Notes under the pieces: model-generated
What the model was told of the DNA's origin: nothing
Seen by the model: only the letters and a program-made list of their open reading frames with translations
Database searches by the model: none
Position numbers and translations under genes: made by a program
Part shown: positions 51,719-60,528 of the stretch, one piece after another
How the letters are laid out: every line of letters begins with the position of its first letter
Position numbering within the stretch: position 1 is the stretch's first letter
DNA from: JACPUW01 sp049115495
GTDB lineage: Bacteria > Bacteroidota > Bacteroidia > CAILMK01 > JACPUW01
Length of the DNA stretch: 64,000 nucleotides
Reading direction: 5' to 3'
Assembly (NCBI GenBank): GCA_049115495.1
Contig: JAGDZV010000002.1
Span: forward strand, 372,001-436,000

Positions 51719-53674
51719 ATGATACAAAAGAGTTTTTTGAGGATTACCGCCATGACCCTTGTGTTATTTTCATTTATTAATGCGAATGCACAAGAATTGC
51801 AAAGGGTTAGAAAAGGAGGCAAGTACGGCTTTAAAAATGCCAGTGGCGAAATTGTAATTAAACCCAAATTTGATTACGCCCTTGAATTTAGCGAAGGCTT
51901 AGCAGCGGTTAAAAAGAAAGACCTTATGTATTTTATAAATTCAGAAGGTAAGGCAGCTTTTAAGTCAAAGTTTGATAGGGCTGAGTCTTTTAACGATGGC
52001 AAAGCATTGGTAAAATCTGATAAGTACTTGGGCTACATAAATACTGAAGGAACCTTAGTTGTACCACTGCAATATAAGGTGCTACAAGGCTATAATAGTG
52101 GAATTTGTATCGGAATGAAAGATAGCGGCTGGGGCTTGCTAAACCAAGAAGGAGAAGAGCTTTGTGAGTTTATTTACAGTGAAGTAGTTGATAACGGAAA
52201 TGGTTTTTATAAGGTAAGAAGAAACTTTAAAGAAGGTTATATAAATACCCAAGGGCAAGAGGTTATTACCTGTGTATACGATAAAGTAGGGCCTATATTA
52301 AATGGCTGGGCCAAAGTGTTTGAAGAAGGTAAGTTTGGTTTTGTAGGGCAAGACGGCGCTGTAATTATTGAAGTAGTTTACGATTTTATAGAGCGATTTG
52401 ACAAAAACAATTTAGCCCTAGCTGAAAAAGAAGGCAAAAAAGGCTATTTAAATAAAAAAGGTGAACCAGTAATACCATTTGTTTATAACGAATTGGGCCA
52501 ATTTGAAAAAGGAATGGCCAGAGCACAAAAGGATAATAAATGGGGTTTTATTAATAGAGAAAACGAACCAGTTATTTCATTGAAATATGATAGAATTGCC
52601 GAATTAGAAAACGGACATGCAGGGGTAATAATTGGGAGAAAGTTTGGTTTTGTAAATAGAAGTGGGGTAGAAGTGTTGCCAGTAATTTATGATGATATTA
52701 AGTTTTTTGACGATGGTTTAATAGGAGTGGGAAAAGAAGAAAAGTATGGATATGTTGATACCTTGGGTAAGGTTAAAGTTCCTTTGAATTTTGATGAAAT
52801 TGGTAGATTTTATGATGGCATCTGTTTTGTAAGAATGGGTAAGAAATTCGGTTTTTATAGAAGTAATGGGAAGCCACTTACTAAAATGATTTACGAGTCA
52901 TTAAACTACGCTTTTGTAAACCATAAAACACCTTATTACGAAGTTAACCGGGCATACTATTTTCTTGAAGATAGAGCAATGTTTTGCCGCAAAGGGAAGT
53001 ATGGGTTTCTTGACAAAAATGGGAAAGAAATTGTAGCACCTATTTATGATTTTGCATATCCGTTTAGCGAGGGCTTGGCAAAGGTTGAAAAAGATGGAAA
53101 ATATGGTTTTATAAATACTGATGGTAAAGTGGTAATTCCAATTCAATATGCAGATTTTGAAATAGACATCAAAAAGATTGACCCTACAGATCCTAAAAAG
53201 ATAAATATAGAAAAGGGATTTTATGATGCCACAGGTTTCTTTGAAAACGGTTATGCTGTTGTTTCAAAAGCTGGTAAAATGGGGCTAATTGATCAAAAAG
53301 GTGAAGTAATTGTTCCAATAAGGTATGATTTTGTTAATATGCCAAGCAACGACCATGTTTTGGTTAGAGATGCGTGGCGCTATGGATTTTGTGATTTAGA
53401 AGGTAAAGAAGTAATTAGGCCATTTTATGATGAGGCCATGTCATTTACATATGGTTTAGCAGCCGTAAATAAAAGAGGGGTTTGGGCCTTTATAAATGCC
53501 CAAAACAAAACGGTAATTGGGTGGGAGCTAGAACACGTACTAAGCCCTTTTGAAGAAAAAGAAGATATAAACGGTAATAAGCAAACAGTTGCCTTTGTGA
53601 TTTATCAAGGCAAGGCAAACTACATTACACCTCAATTTAAATGTGTGTCAATAGACCCTTATTTGTGCAGGTAA
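51719..53674 (+). CDS. WG-repeat secreted protein
   Basis: A 651-residue secreted protein: signal peptide ending in NANAQ, then about 20 WG-type repeats of roughly 30 residues. They have the pattern KYGFKNASGEIVIKPKFDYALEFSEGLAAVKK, seen again as WGFINRENEPVISLKYDRIAELENGHAGV and KYGFLDKNGKEIVAPIYDFAYPFSEG. WG repeats form an extended beta structure and are common on the Bacteroidota cell surface. No catalytic domain. A later start (51752) would still leave a shorter signal peptide. Confidence 0.92.
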   Translation: MIQKSFLRITAMTLVLFSFINANAQELQRVRKGGKYGFKNASGEIVIKPKFDYALEFSEGLAAVKKKDLMYFINSEGKAAFKSKFDRAESFNDGKALVKSDKYLGYINTEGTLVVPLQYKVLQGYNSGICIGMKDSGWGLLNQEGEELCEFIYSEVVDNGNGFYKVRRNFKEGYINTQGQEVITCVYDKVGPILNGWAKVFEEGKFGFVGQDGAVIIEVVYDFIERFDKNNLALAEKEGKKGYLNKKGEPVIPFVYNELGQFEKGMARAQKDNKWGFINRENEPVISLKYDRIAELENGHAGVIIGRKFGFVNRSGVEVLPVIYDDIKFFDDGLIGVGKEEKYGYVDTLGKVKVPLNFDEIGRFYDGICFVRMGKKFGFYRSNGKPLTKMIYESLNYAFVNHKTPYYEVNRAYYFLEDRAMFCRKGKYGFLDKNGKEIVAPIYDFAYPFSEGLAKVEKDGKYGFINTDGKVVIPIQYADFEIDIKKIDPTDPKKINIEKGFYDATGFFENGYAVVSKAGKMGLIDQKGEVIVPIRYDFVNMPSNDHVLVRDAWRYGFCDLEGKEVIRPFYDEAMSFTYGLAAVNKRGVWAFINAQNKTVIGWELEHVLSPFEEKEDINGNKQTVAFVIYQGKANYITPQFKCVSIDPYLCR

Positions 53675-53716
53675 ACTTTAGTGCACCCATGTTGTTTTTA
53701 TGAATAATTGCACAGA

Positions 53717-54166
53717 ATGAAAATTATCTTAAAAACCAAAGTTAATGGGTATTATAAATCGGTTTTCAACGATTTTGATTTAGAACTCTTTGAATTTCTA
53801 AAGCCAAAAATTGGTAAAATGGAAATTGTTGAATTTGGTGGCTCTTATGTTGGTAATAAAGTTCATATGAAGTTTTTAAAACCGATTAAAGCTAATTGGG
53901 TAAGCCACATTACTGATAGACAGATAAATAACAAAGAAGCCTTTTTTATAGACGAAGGAGTAGAGCTACCCCCCGGAATGTCATATTGGCATCACAAACA
54001 TATTGTAAGGCATATAAGCGAATCTGAGTGCGAAATTATTGATGATATTACCTACAAGGGAAACAACTTAATTTTGTCAATACTGTTATATCCTGGATTG
54101 CTTGCGGGGTTTTTGCCACGCAAAAAACAGTACAAAAGTTTTTTTAGAAATAGATTAAGAAGTTAA
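53717..54166 (+). CDS. SRPBCC-family protein
   Basis: A 149-residue protein of the START/SRPBCC ligand-binding type: KIILKTKVNGYYKSVFNDFDLELFEFLKP start, a middle PPGMSYWHHKHIVRHISESECEIIDDITYKG block and a long C-terminal helix. It begins at ATG 53717 and its stop is directly followed by the FAD oxidoreductase, so they are cotranscribed. Similar proteins in this position are often linked to isoprenoid or lipid metabolism; the ligand is unknown. Confidence 0.78.
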   Translation: MKIILKTKVNGYYKSVFNDFDLELFEFLKPKIGKMEIVEFGGSYVGNKVHMKFLKPIKANWVSHITDRQINNKEAFFIDEGVELPPGMSYWHHKHIVRHISESECEIIDDITYKGNNLILSILLYPGLLAGFLPRKKQYKSFFRNRLRS

Positions 54167-55357
54167 ATGAAGGTAGGTATTGTAGGCGCTGGTGTTAGCG
54201 GATTGGTGGCAGCAATTGAGCTAGAAAAGGCAGGAGTTGATGTTGAATTCTTTGAAGGTACTGATGCTGCAGGTGGTAGAATTAAAACCACTTTGGCTGA
54301 TGATGTTCCATTTGATCATGGTTTTCAAGTGCTACAAACCGCATACCCTTTAGTTAAAGAATATCTTAATGTTGATGCCCTTGATTTAAAAAAGTTTAAG
54401 CCAGGAGCGGCTATATTTAGTAATGGAAACATTCATAAAATTGGCGATGCTTTTAGAGATGGTAGTTTCTTTTGGTCAACCATTTCTGCTCCAATTGGTA
54501 GTTTTAGAGATAAACTTAAGGTTCTTGCTTTAGCTAACATGGTGAAAAAAATGAGTATTAATGATGTTTTTTCTGTTCAAGAGCAGAGCACACAATCATA
54601 TTTAAAAGCTTTTGGTTTTAGCGATAGAATTATAGACTCTTTTTTTAAACCGTTTTATTCAGGTATTTTCTTCGAAACTGAGCTGAAAACGTCGGTAAGA
54701 AAATTCCTTTTTACCTACAAAATGTTTGCCCAAGGTTATGCCGCCATTCCAAATAAAGGCATAGAAGCCATTCCTAATCAATTAAGGGATAAACTTAGTA
54801 AGGCTACTTTCAATTTCAATAAGAAAGTAAACAGCATTGAGGATGCCATAGTTTATTGTGAAAATGAAAAATACGAGTTTGATTATGTAATTGATGCAAC
54901 AAATAGATCAGATAAAATAAAGTGGTTAACCTGCAATAATTTCTATTTTAACGCCCCAGAGTCAAAACTAAACTCTCCAATTCTTGGGCTCATTGCTAAT
55001 CAAAATGTTTTAATAAACAACCTGCACTATTTAACTGATATTCAAAGCGTAAACAGCAAAAAGTCAATTCTTTCAGTAACCGTAATTGGTAAACATAAAA
55101 TTGAAGAAAGTGAATTTGTTGAAAAAGTGAAATCAGAGCTAAAAACAGAATGTAACATAACCAATCTTGAGTTTATTAGAAGGTTTGAAGTAAAAAAGGC
55201 ATTGCCCGATTTAGGTAGTCAGAGTTACGGACCAAATGCCGAATCTTTATGGGTTGATTCTAAAACTCTAAAAATTGGCGATCATACCTGCAATGCATCG
55301 TTAAACTCCGCTATGCTAAGTGGCAAATTAGCTGCCCATGCCGTAATTGGAAAATAG
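54167..55357 (+). CDS. FAD-dependent amine oxidase-like oxidoreductase
   Basis: A 396-residue flavoprotein with N-terminal Rossmann motif KVGIVGAGVSGLVAAIELEKAG and GGRIKT. The later FDHGFQVLQTAYPLVKEYL block and the FAD-binding end LNSAMLSGKLAAHAV are as in protoporphyrinogen oxidase / phytoene desaturase-like amine oxidases, of which this belongs to the plastid SOUL-type or carotenoid-like branch. Start directly follows the SRPBCC stop. Substrate is not known; an isoprenoid or a lipid is plausible given the neighbour. Confidence 0.88.
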   Translation: MKVGIVGAGVSGLVAAIELEKAGVDVEFFEGTDAAGGRIKTTLADDVPFDHGFQVLQTAYPLVKEYLNVDALDLKKFKPGAAIFSNGNIHKIGDAFRDGSFFWSTISAPIGSFRDKLKVLALANMVKKMSINDVFSVQEQSTQSYLKAFGFSDRIIDSFFKPFYSGIFFETELKTSVRKFLFTYKMFAQGYAAIPNKGIEAIPNQLRDKLSKATFNFNKKVNSIEDAIVYCENEKYEFDYVIDATNRSDKIKWLTCNNFYFNAPESKLNSPILGLIANQNVLINNLHYLTDIQSVNSKKSILSVTVIGKHKIEESEFVEKVKSELKTECNITNLEFIRRFEVKKALPDLGSQSYGPNAESLWVDSKTLKIGDHTCNASLNSAMLSGKLAAHAVIGK

Positions 55358-55465
55358 TCCGTTTTAAAGTTTATAACGTCACGATTTATGGTTATGACCT
55401 TTTGCTAAGCGATCTTTTAAGGTTTAAATTCAAATCATTTTAGGTAAAGCATTGTTATTAGCCAA

Positions 55466-56158
55466 ATGTCAGATCAGATTATAGCGCTATCGGAAATTTT
55501 ACTTGAAAAAGTTAAGCTCAAAAAGAATTTTAAGAGTGAAATAGAGGAGCTTAAATTAATTGACCTTAGCTCTCTTCAAAAAGCTTTGTTAAATGATAAC
55601 CAAAAGAAAGTATTTTGGATCAACTTGTACAATGCATTTATACAAATAAGTGGTAGCGAATTAGAAACAAACAAAAAACAGTACTTTACAAAGAAGAGAA
55701 TTGGCTTTAAAGACTTTATACTAAGTTTTGACGATATAGAACATGGTATATTAAGAAAGGGAAGATATAAATACTCTCTCGGCTATTTTAATACAGTATT
55801 AATGAAGGCCTCAATTAGGCAATTGAAGGTGCAAAAACTGGATTATAGAATTCACTTTGCATTAAACTGCGGGGCAGTGAGTTGTCCACCAGTCTTATTT
55901 TATTCACTAAACAAAATCGAAGATCAATTGCAGCTGGCAACTGTGGCGTTTCTTGAGCAAAGTACAAGGGTTGATGAAGTATACAAGAAAGTGGAAGTAA
56001 CTAAACTGTTCCTATTTTATTTAAAAGATTTTGGTGGATTTTCGGGCATTAAGAACTTATTGATAGATAAAGGGTTTATTTCCGATAACAATTATAAAAT
56101 TGAGTTTGATCAGTACGATTGGACCTTAAAACTAAATAATTTTGCAAGCTATGAGTAG
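55466..56158 (+). CDS. DUF547 protein
   Basis: A 230-residue protein with the DUF547 blocks: KKVFWINLYNAFIQI, DIEHGILRKGRYK and RIHFALNCGAVSCPPVLFYS, the last with the conserved SCP motif and Cys residues. In other bacteria DUF547 proteins are periplasmic or cytoplasmic and of unsettled function. The stop overlaps the start of the YtxJ-like gene (ATGAGTAG, 56151-56158), so they are translated together. Confidence 0.9.
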   Translation: MSDQIIALSEILLEKVKLKKNFKSEIEELKLIDLSSLQKALLNDNQKKVFWINLYNAFIQISGSELETNKKQYFTKKRIGFKDFILSFDDIEHGILRKGRYKYSLGYFNTVLMKASIRQLKVQKLDYRIHFALNCGAVSCPPVLFYSLNKIEDQLQLATVAFLEQSTRVDEVYKKVEVTKLFLFYLKDFGGFSGIKNLLIDKGFISDNNYKIEFDQYDWTLKLNNFASYE

Positions 56159-56516
56159 TGCATTATCAGCATCACATTATTGGCAAGATCTTAATAGCAC
56201 CGATCAAATTGACGGGCTTATTGAAGAATCAAAAAATAAACCTGTTGCCATATTTAAACATAGCATTAGATGTGGTATAAGTCATCACGTAAAAGATAGA
56301 ATTGAAAGTGACTACGACATAAAACCAAATGAGCTTTCATTTTATTATTTAGATTTAATCACCAATAGGCCTGTTTCCAATAGAGTTGCAGATGTCTTAA
56401 ATGTTCCGCACCAAAGCCCGCAACTTATTTTGTTAAAAGATGGCGATGTGGTTTATGATGCATCTCATCATATGATAAACCTTAATCATATACGCACTCA
56501 TCTCAGAGAGCTATAA
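56151..56516 (+). CDS. ytxJ: YtxJ-like bacillithiol-linked redox protein
   Basis: A 121-residue thioredoxin-fold protein of the YtxJ (BrxC) family. The active site is a single cysteine in FKHSIRCGISHH; other members have CPIS. YtxJ reduces bacillithiol-protein mixed disulfides, so the cell probably makes bacillithiol, as many Bacteroidota do. Begins in the last codons of DUF547 by an 8-base overlap. Its end overlaps the convergent gene at 56498 by 19 bases. Confidence 0.88.
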   Translation: MSSALSASHYWQDLNSTDQIDGLIEESKNKPVAIFKHSIRCGISHHVKDRIESDYDIKPNELSFYYLDLITNRPVSNRVADVLNVPHQSPQLILLKDGDVVYDASHHMINLNHIRTHLREL

Positions 56517-56893
56517 TCGTTCTCATTTCTAAATTCAGTATAAATCGTTTCGCCATTAAGGCTGATTTTGCAAACATGGCGGCCAAGCCCATTGTAGTTT
56601 AATAGAGACCAATGTTTGGCATACCACACTCTTATTTCTTGGTCCTTTAAACGTCTCATAATGTCGGCATTTATGCCGTTTTCAAGCCCTCTGTTAATGT
56701 AGTATCTGCCTTTATCATCAATAAGTCTGAGATTAATATCTTTTGTACCCGAATGAACTTTAAATTGATGCATCGTTCCACTCACTACATTGCACCTTGC
56801 AGGTGTGGGGTTCATTATTGGAATTCCGAAAACGAGTAGAAAGAGACCCAGAAACGAAAAAAAGCTAATGAGAATGATCTTGGCTATTTTCAT
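56498..56893 (-). CDS. Small membrane-anchored protein of unknown function
   Basis: A 131-residue protein. ATG 56893 is preferred over a TTG two codons upstream. An N-terminal transmembrane helix (IILISFFSFLGLFLLVFGIPIM) is followed by a soluble domain of beta strands with two conserved-looking Cys (ARCNVV and GRHVCKIS) that may form a disulfide. No family recognised. Overlaps the YtxJ gene at its 3' end in the opposite direction. Confidence 0.6.
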   Translation of the reverse strand: MKIAKIILISFFSFLGLFLLVFGIPIMNPTPARCNVVSGTMHQFKVHSGTKDINLRLIDDKGRYYINRGLENGINADIMRRLKDQEIRVWYAKHWSLLNYNGLGRHVCKISLNGETIYTEFRNENDYSSLR

Positions 56894-56947
56894 TGACAAT
56901 TGTTTTGCACAATAACAACACTAGCTAATAGATTATTGCGTTTTAAG

Positions 56948-58318
56948 TCACTTTTGCTTGTAATAAGAATTGGTTACTATCTTATTCATCTTTCTAGTTG
57001 TCTCGTCAAGCTTTATACAAGATTCTCTAATGTATGATATGTATTCCTTCAATTCATTATCATTATTAAAATCAAAATTTGCACTTTGAGTTAAACCCAG
57101 CAGATTGGTTAAAGGAGCTCTTAGCTCATGTGAAGTTAAAAACGCATATTCTTTCAATCCTTCGAGAATATGTTGCCTTTCTTCGGCTAATTTCAAACCA
57201 TATTCAAAATGTTTCGACTTTTCAATTTCCAATTCATAGAATATAGAAAAAATTAAAAGCATCTTTTTAATAAAGCTTGATTGAGCTTCTTCAAGTTTTG
57301 TTTTGAAAAGACTTACTAAAATATAATCAGTGTTATTATTATTGGCCTTTACTTTAATAGGAACACCCGCGTATGACTCTATGCCCATTTCTTCTAGCAA
57401 ATGGTCTTCAGGAAATATTTGTTGAACATGCTGGTTATAAACACAAACGCCACGGCTGTTTACCAATTCACATGGCGTTTTCGCCAATTCATATTCAAAA
57501 TTCTCAAGTATACCATTCTCAGATGCCACAAAAATTGTTCTAGCCTTTTTTGAAACTGGATCATATTTAGCTAAAAAAGTATAGTCGGCTTTAAAAACAT
57601 CATTAAGAGACTGTAAAGAATGAGACGAAACAAACTTATCTTCCAAGCCTTTAACGCTATCGCTTACTCTAAATAGAGCATTTTCCCATAAATATTCAGA
57701 TTCTTTTACATGTTCTGCCGTAGGCTCAGCAACTGTTGGCTTTTCAATTTTTACAAGAAGTTCTTCTTTCGCGGCTAGCTGTTTTTCAAAGCAAAACATT
57801 AGGTTATAGCTTTCTAAACAAGCATCGGCCGAATACAGGTTTATATTGTGCTCAATATTTATTTGATCTATATAAGCTTGCCTAATTGAGGCCATCACTA
57901 AACTCAAATCTGAGCTGAGTATGCTGTTTTCTAAGCTAGATCCAGCGCTGATATTTAATTTTTCAAATAAATTATAGGGATCGTTTAATACCTTCTTTAT
58001 CTCTCCATTATTCGTTACAATAAATTCGCTTAAACCTAAATGCTTAGGTTTCGAGCTATTAATCCTAATGGCAGTAAAGTCGGATTGTTGTGTAAGTACA
58101 ACGCCTGAAATAATAAGGTCGTTTAAATGAATCTCGGCAATTAAATTGTCATTTTCATAAGATATTTCAAAGTTATTGTCATTTAAACGAGCCATGTCTT
58201 TATCAGAAAGTAGCTGTTTAAAGGATTCATTAAAATCAATTAAATTATTGCCAATAAGTAGATATGGCTCTTCAATTAGCTTTAATGCATTTATCCAACT
58301 TTGTAAATGTGCTTTCAA
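56948..58318 (-). CDS. GAF-HisKA protein lacking the ATPase domain
   Basis: A 456-residue protein with a helical N-terminal half, a GAF-like sensor around 220-370 (SLQSLNDVFKADYTFLAKYDP, ESYAGVPIKVKAN), and a HisKA helix pair with ELRAPLTNLLGL near the end. The HATPase_c domain is missing; the protein stops 20 residues after the dimerisation helix. It starts with TTG at 58318; an in-frame stop lies three codons upstream. So it cannot phosphorylate itself and would need another kinase. A complete kinase is encoded just upstream on the same strand. Confidence 0.8.
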   Translation of the reverse strand: MKAHLQSWINALKLIEEPYLLIGNNLIDFNESFKQLLSDKDMARLNDNNFEISYENDNLIAEIHLNDLIISGVVLTQQSDFTAIRINSSKPKHLGLSEFIVTNNGEIKKVLNDPYNLFEKLNISAGSSLENSILSSDLSLVMASIRQAYIDQINIEHNINLYSADACLESYNLMFCFEKQLAAKEELLVKIEKPTVAEPTAEHVKESEYLWENALFRVSDSVKGLEDKFVSSHSLQSLNDVFKADYTFLAKYDPVSKKARTIFVASENGILENFEYELAKTPCELVNSRGVCVYNQHVQQIFPEDHLLEEMGIESYAGVPIKVKANNNNTDYILVSLFKTKLEEAQSSFIKKMLLIFSIFYELEIEKSKHFEYGLKLAEERQHILEGLKEYAFLTSHELRAPLTNLLGLTQSANFDFNNDNELKEYISYIRESCIKLDETTRKMNKIVTNSYYKQK

Positions 58319-58420
58319 ATTTCCTTACTCAATGAGCTCAGCAACAATACAAGCATTAAAAGGTGTAATTAACTATTTTAAAAAACCTTCGATGAATTTT
58401 CTTTAAAACTCAAACAAGCA

Positions 58421-59917
58421 TTAAGGGCTTAAGGGAATGAATAAGTCAACTGAACAAAATTCGCCTTCGATAGAATTAATATTCATTTCTCCGCCTAGCT
58501 GTTCCACTGCGTTTTTTGCGAGATATAAACCTAAACCATTTCCTTTTGAGAGCGTAGATCCTACAAAAAACATTTTGTCTACATCAGACAAAATATCTTT
58601 GGAAATACCGCATCCGTTATCTTTTACTTCGAGCCTAAGGCCTACATCATCAATATCATATTTCACTTCAATTTTGGCATGCTCAACTTTGCTTTTTCTT
58701 GAGAAGAAGTAGGCATTTTCAAAAATGGCATCAAAAACTACCTGAATGAGATAGATGTTCGTTTTAAAGGTTGTTTCTGGTCCTTCTATTGAAAGTTCAA
58801 CGCAGTTTTTATAAGGATTGTCGTTGGTACTATTGGCGATGTAATGACGCAAATTAATATTCTGAAAGCTATTTTTTGGGGTGTAAAAAGAAGCCTTATT
58901 TAGCTGGTCAAGAAGCCTAATAGTTCTCTTAGAAAGCCTACCAATTTTATCTAAATGTTCAACAATATCAGGTGCATACTTTTCAAGCTTAGCAAGCTCA
59001 ACAAGCCCCAAAATATTGGTAATTGGCGTTTTCATTTGATGAGAAGCATGGTAAAAAAAGAGTTGAAGCTCATGATTTTTAGCCTGCAATTTTGAAGTGG
59101 CATTAGAAATGCCTAACTCTAAATTTTCATTTGCATCTGAAAGTTCCTTATTTCTTTGTTCAATGGTTGCCTTAGCCAAAACTAGAGCTTCGTTCTTGCT
59201 TCTAATTTCATTGCTTAGTTTGTAAAAGGAGTTTTGAAATTTTCTAATGTTTACAATCTTGTATTTTGTAATTAAAAGCAGTAAAAAAAGTACAAGCACA
59301 TAAATAATTGCTGCCCTAATTATTTCTTTAGACACACTTGCAAAAGCCATTTTCTGAAATTCATCAAATCTTGTGTCTACATGTAAACTACCCACTACTT
59401 TACCATTTGAGTTATGAATAGGAGTAAAGGCTGAAAGCCAAGTTCCGTGCTCATCTTTATATGGTCCTATGGCACCACCAATTAGAAATTTAGTGGAAAG
59501 AATCTTTGGTGCATCGTAGTGGTTTTTGAACCAAACAGAGTCGCCAGAGTTGACGATTAATGATAGGGTACTATCATTTTTCAGTCTGCTTAAAGTATAT
59601 ACTTCCGAGTTTAACTTATTTCTTTTCTGAATACTATGCAGCTTAGTTTTTAGTTTAAGGTATACTGCACTTGAATAAACGCCTTTTTTAGTTTCATTTA
59701 AAAGCATCTGATATTCATCTCCGTCAATTTCATCAACAGAATTTACCACCATGGCTTTTAATATGCTCAGTTCTTCGTTTCTATAAATCTCAATTTGTTG
59801 CGCGTAAGAGTTATAAAGCGAATGGCCTACCAATAAGCTTAGTCCAATAAGAAGTGTAGCCACTAAAAAAGTTTGCTGTTTTCTAATTGAAGCAAGAATT
59901 GAAGAAAAGGTTTCCAT
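58421..59917 (-). CDS. Sensor histidine kinase with periplasmic domain
   Basis: A 498-residue hybrid-free histidine kinase. I use ATG 59917; a TTG 18 bases upstream is less likely. One transmembrane helix near 20-40 (FLVATLLIGLSLLVGHSLY), a periplasmic domain of about 150 residues, a second helix (AAIIYVLVLFLLLLI), a coiled linker, HisKA with His in HASHQMKTPITNILGL, and a full ATPase (N-box FENAYFF, G-boxes DNGCGISKD and GNGLGLYLAK). The truncated GAF-HisKA gene lies next downstream and may work with it. Confidence 0.92.
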   Translation of the reverse strand: METFSSILASIRKQQTFLVATLLIGLSLLVGHSLYNSYAQQIEIYRNEELSILKAMVVNSVDEIDGDEYQMLLNETKKGVYSSAVYLKLKTKLHSIQKRNKLNSEVYTLSRLKNDSTLSLIVNSGDSVWFKNHYDAPKILSTKFLIGGAIGPYKDEHGTWLSAFTPIHNSNGKVVGSLHVDTRFDEFQKMAFASVSKEIIRAAIIYVLVLFLLLLITKYKIVNIRKFQNSFYKLSNEIRSKNEALVLAKATIEQRNKELSDANENLELGISNATSKLQAKNHELQLFFYHASHQMKTPITNILGLVELAKLEKYAPDIVEHLDKIGRLSKRTIRLLDQLNKASFYTPKNSFQNINLRHYIANSTNDNPYKNCVELSIEGPETTFKTNIYLIQVVFDAIFENAYFFSRKSKVEHAKIEVKYDIDDVGLRLEVKDNGCGISKDILSDVDKMFFVGSTLSKGNGLGLYLAKNAVEQLGGEMNINSIEGEFCSVDLFIPLSP

Positions 59918-60031
59918 ACTTTGGCTCAGATACAAGAGCTAAAATGCCATTGAAACGTAAAAAGTTCACGTTATTGAATAATGTTTAGCTTTAATTGGAA
60001 ACAGTTTGGTATAAATGCTTGTGGGCAATAA

Positions 60032-60403
60032 CTAACCCGTTATTAGCATTTTCTCGCGTTTAAGCTCCCGTAGGTATAAGAATAAAGGAAAGGTGCCAGA
60101 GAGACCAAGCGCCAATGTAAGCAACCATAGAAAGGGGGTAATTCTTATTTTGTACTTTTTGGCCGATTTATAAGACCAAACAAAAAAGGTAATAATTACT
60201 AAAATCAGTTCCGTTGCATAAGCAGCGGGTATGTTTTTCGCAAATAATGCTTCTAGCGTATCAATTGGTTTGGCCCACAACAATACATTTCCGGTTGCTG
60301 CCGATTCCATAGTTACAAATACGTTGGGTGCCAAAAAACCAATAATCGTTAGAAGCAAGTACCAGTGCTTGTACTTAAGGCCTAACATAATACGAAGTAA
60401 CAT
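60032..60403 (-). CDS. DUF2834 membrane protein
   Basis: A 123-residue membrane protein with three hydrophobic helices: LLLTIIGFLAPNVFV, AYATELILVIITFFVWSY and PFLWLLTLALGLSGTFPLFLYL. The pattern and length match DUF2834, a small family of unknown function in marine bacteria. It follows the peptidase terminator and precedes the histidine kinase region. Confidence 0.8.
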   Translation of the reverse strand: MLLRIMLGLKYKHWYLLLTIIGFLAPNVFVTMESAATGNVLLWAKPIDTLEALFAKNIPAAYATELILVIITFFVWSYKSAKKYKIRITPFLWLLTLALGLSGTFPLFLYLRELKREKMLITG

Positions 60404-60473
60404 AATTGCTTTGGCTTACAACCGCAATACTTCTTTTATTATTTGCTTTATTGAATATGGGGTTCAAAAACAA

Positions 60474-60506
60474 GAAAGCGGCAACTCTATAAGAATTGCC
60501 GCTTTC
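60474..60506 (-). terminator. Terminator of the S46 peptidase gene
   Basis: Read on the minus strand, GAAAGCGGCAA (60506-60496) pairs with TTGCCGCTTTC (60484-60474) and is followed by TTGTTTTTG. It lies 23 bases after the peptidase stop. Confidence 0.85.
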
Positions 60507-60528
60507 TATATAAGCAAGTATAGTGGTG

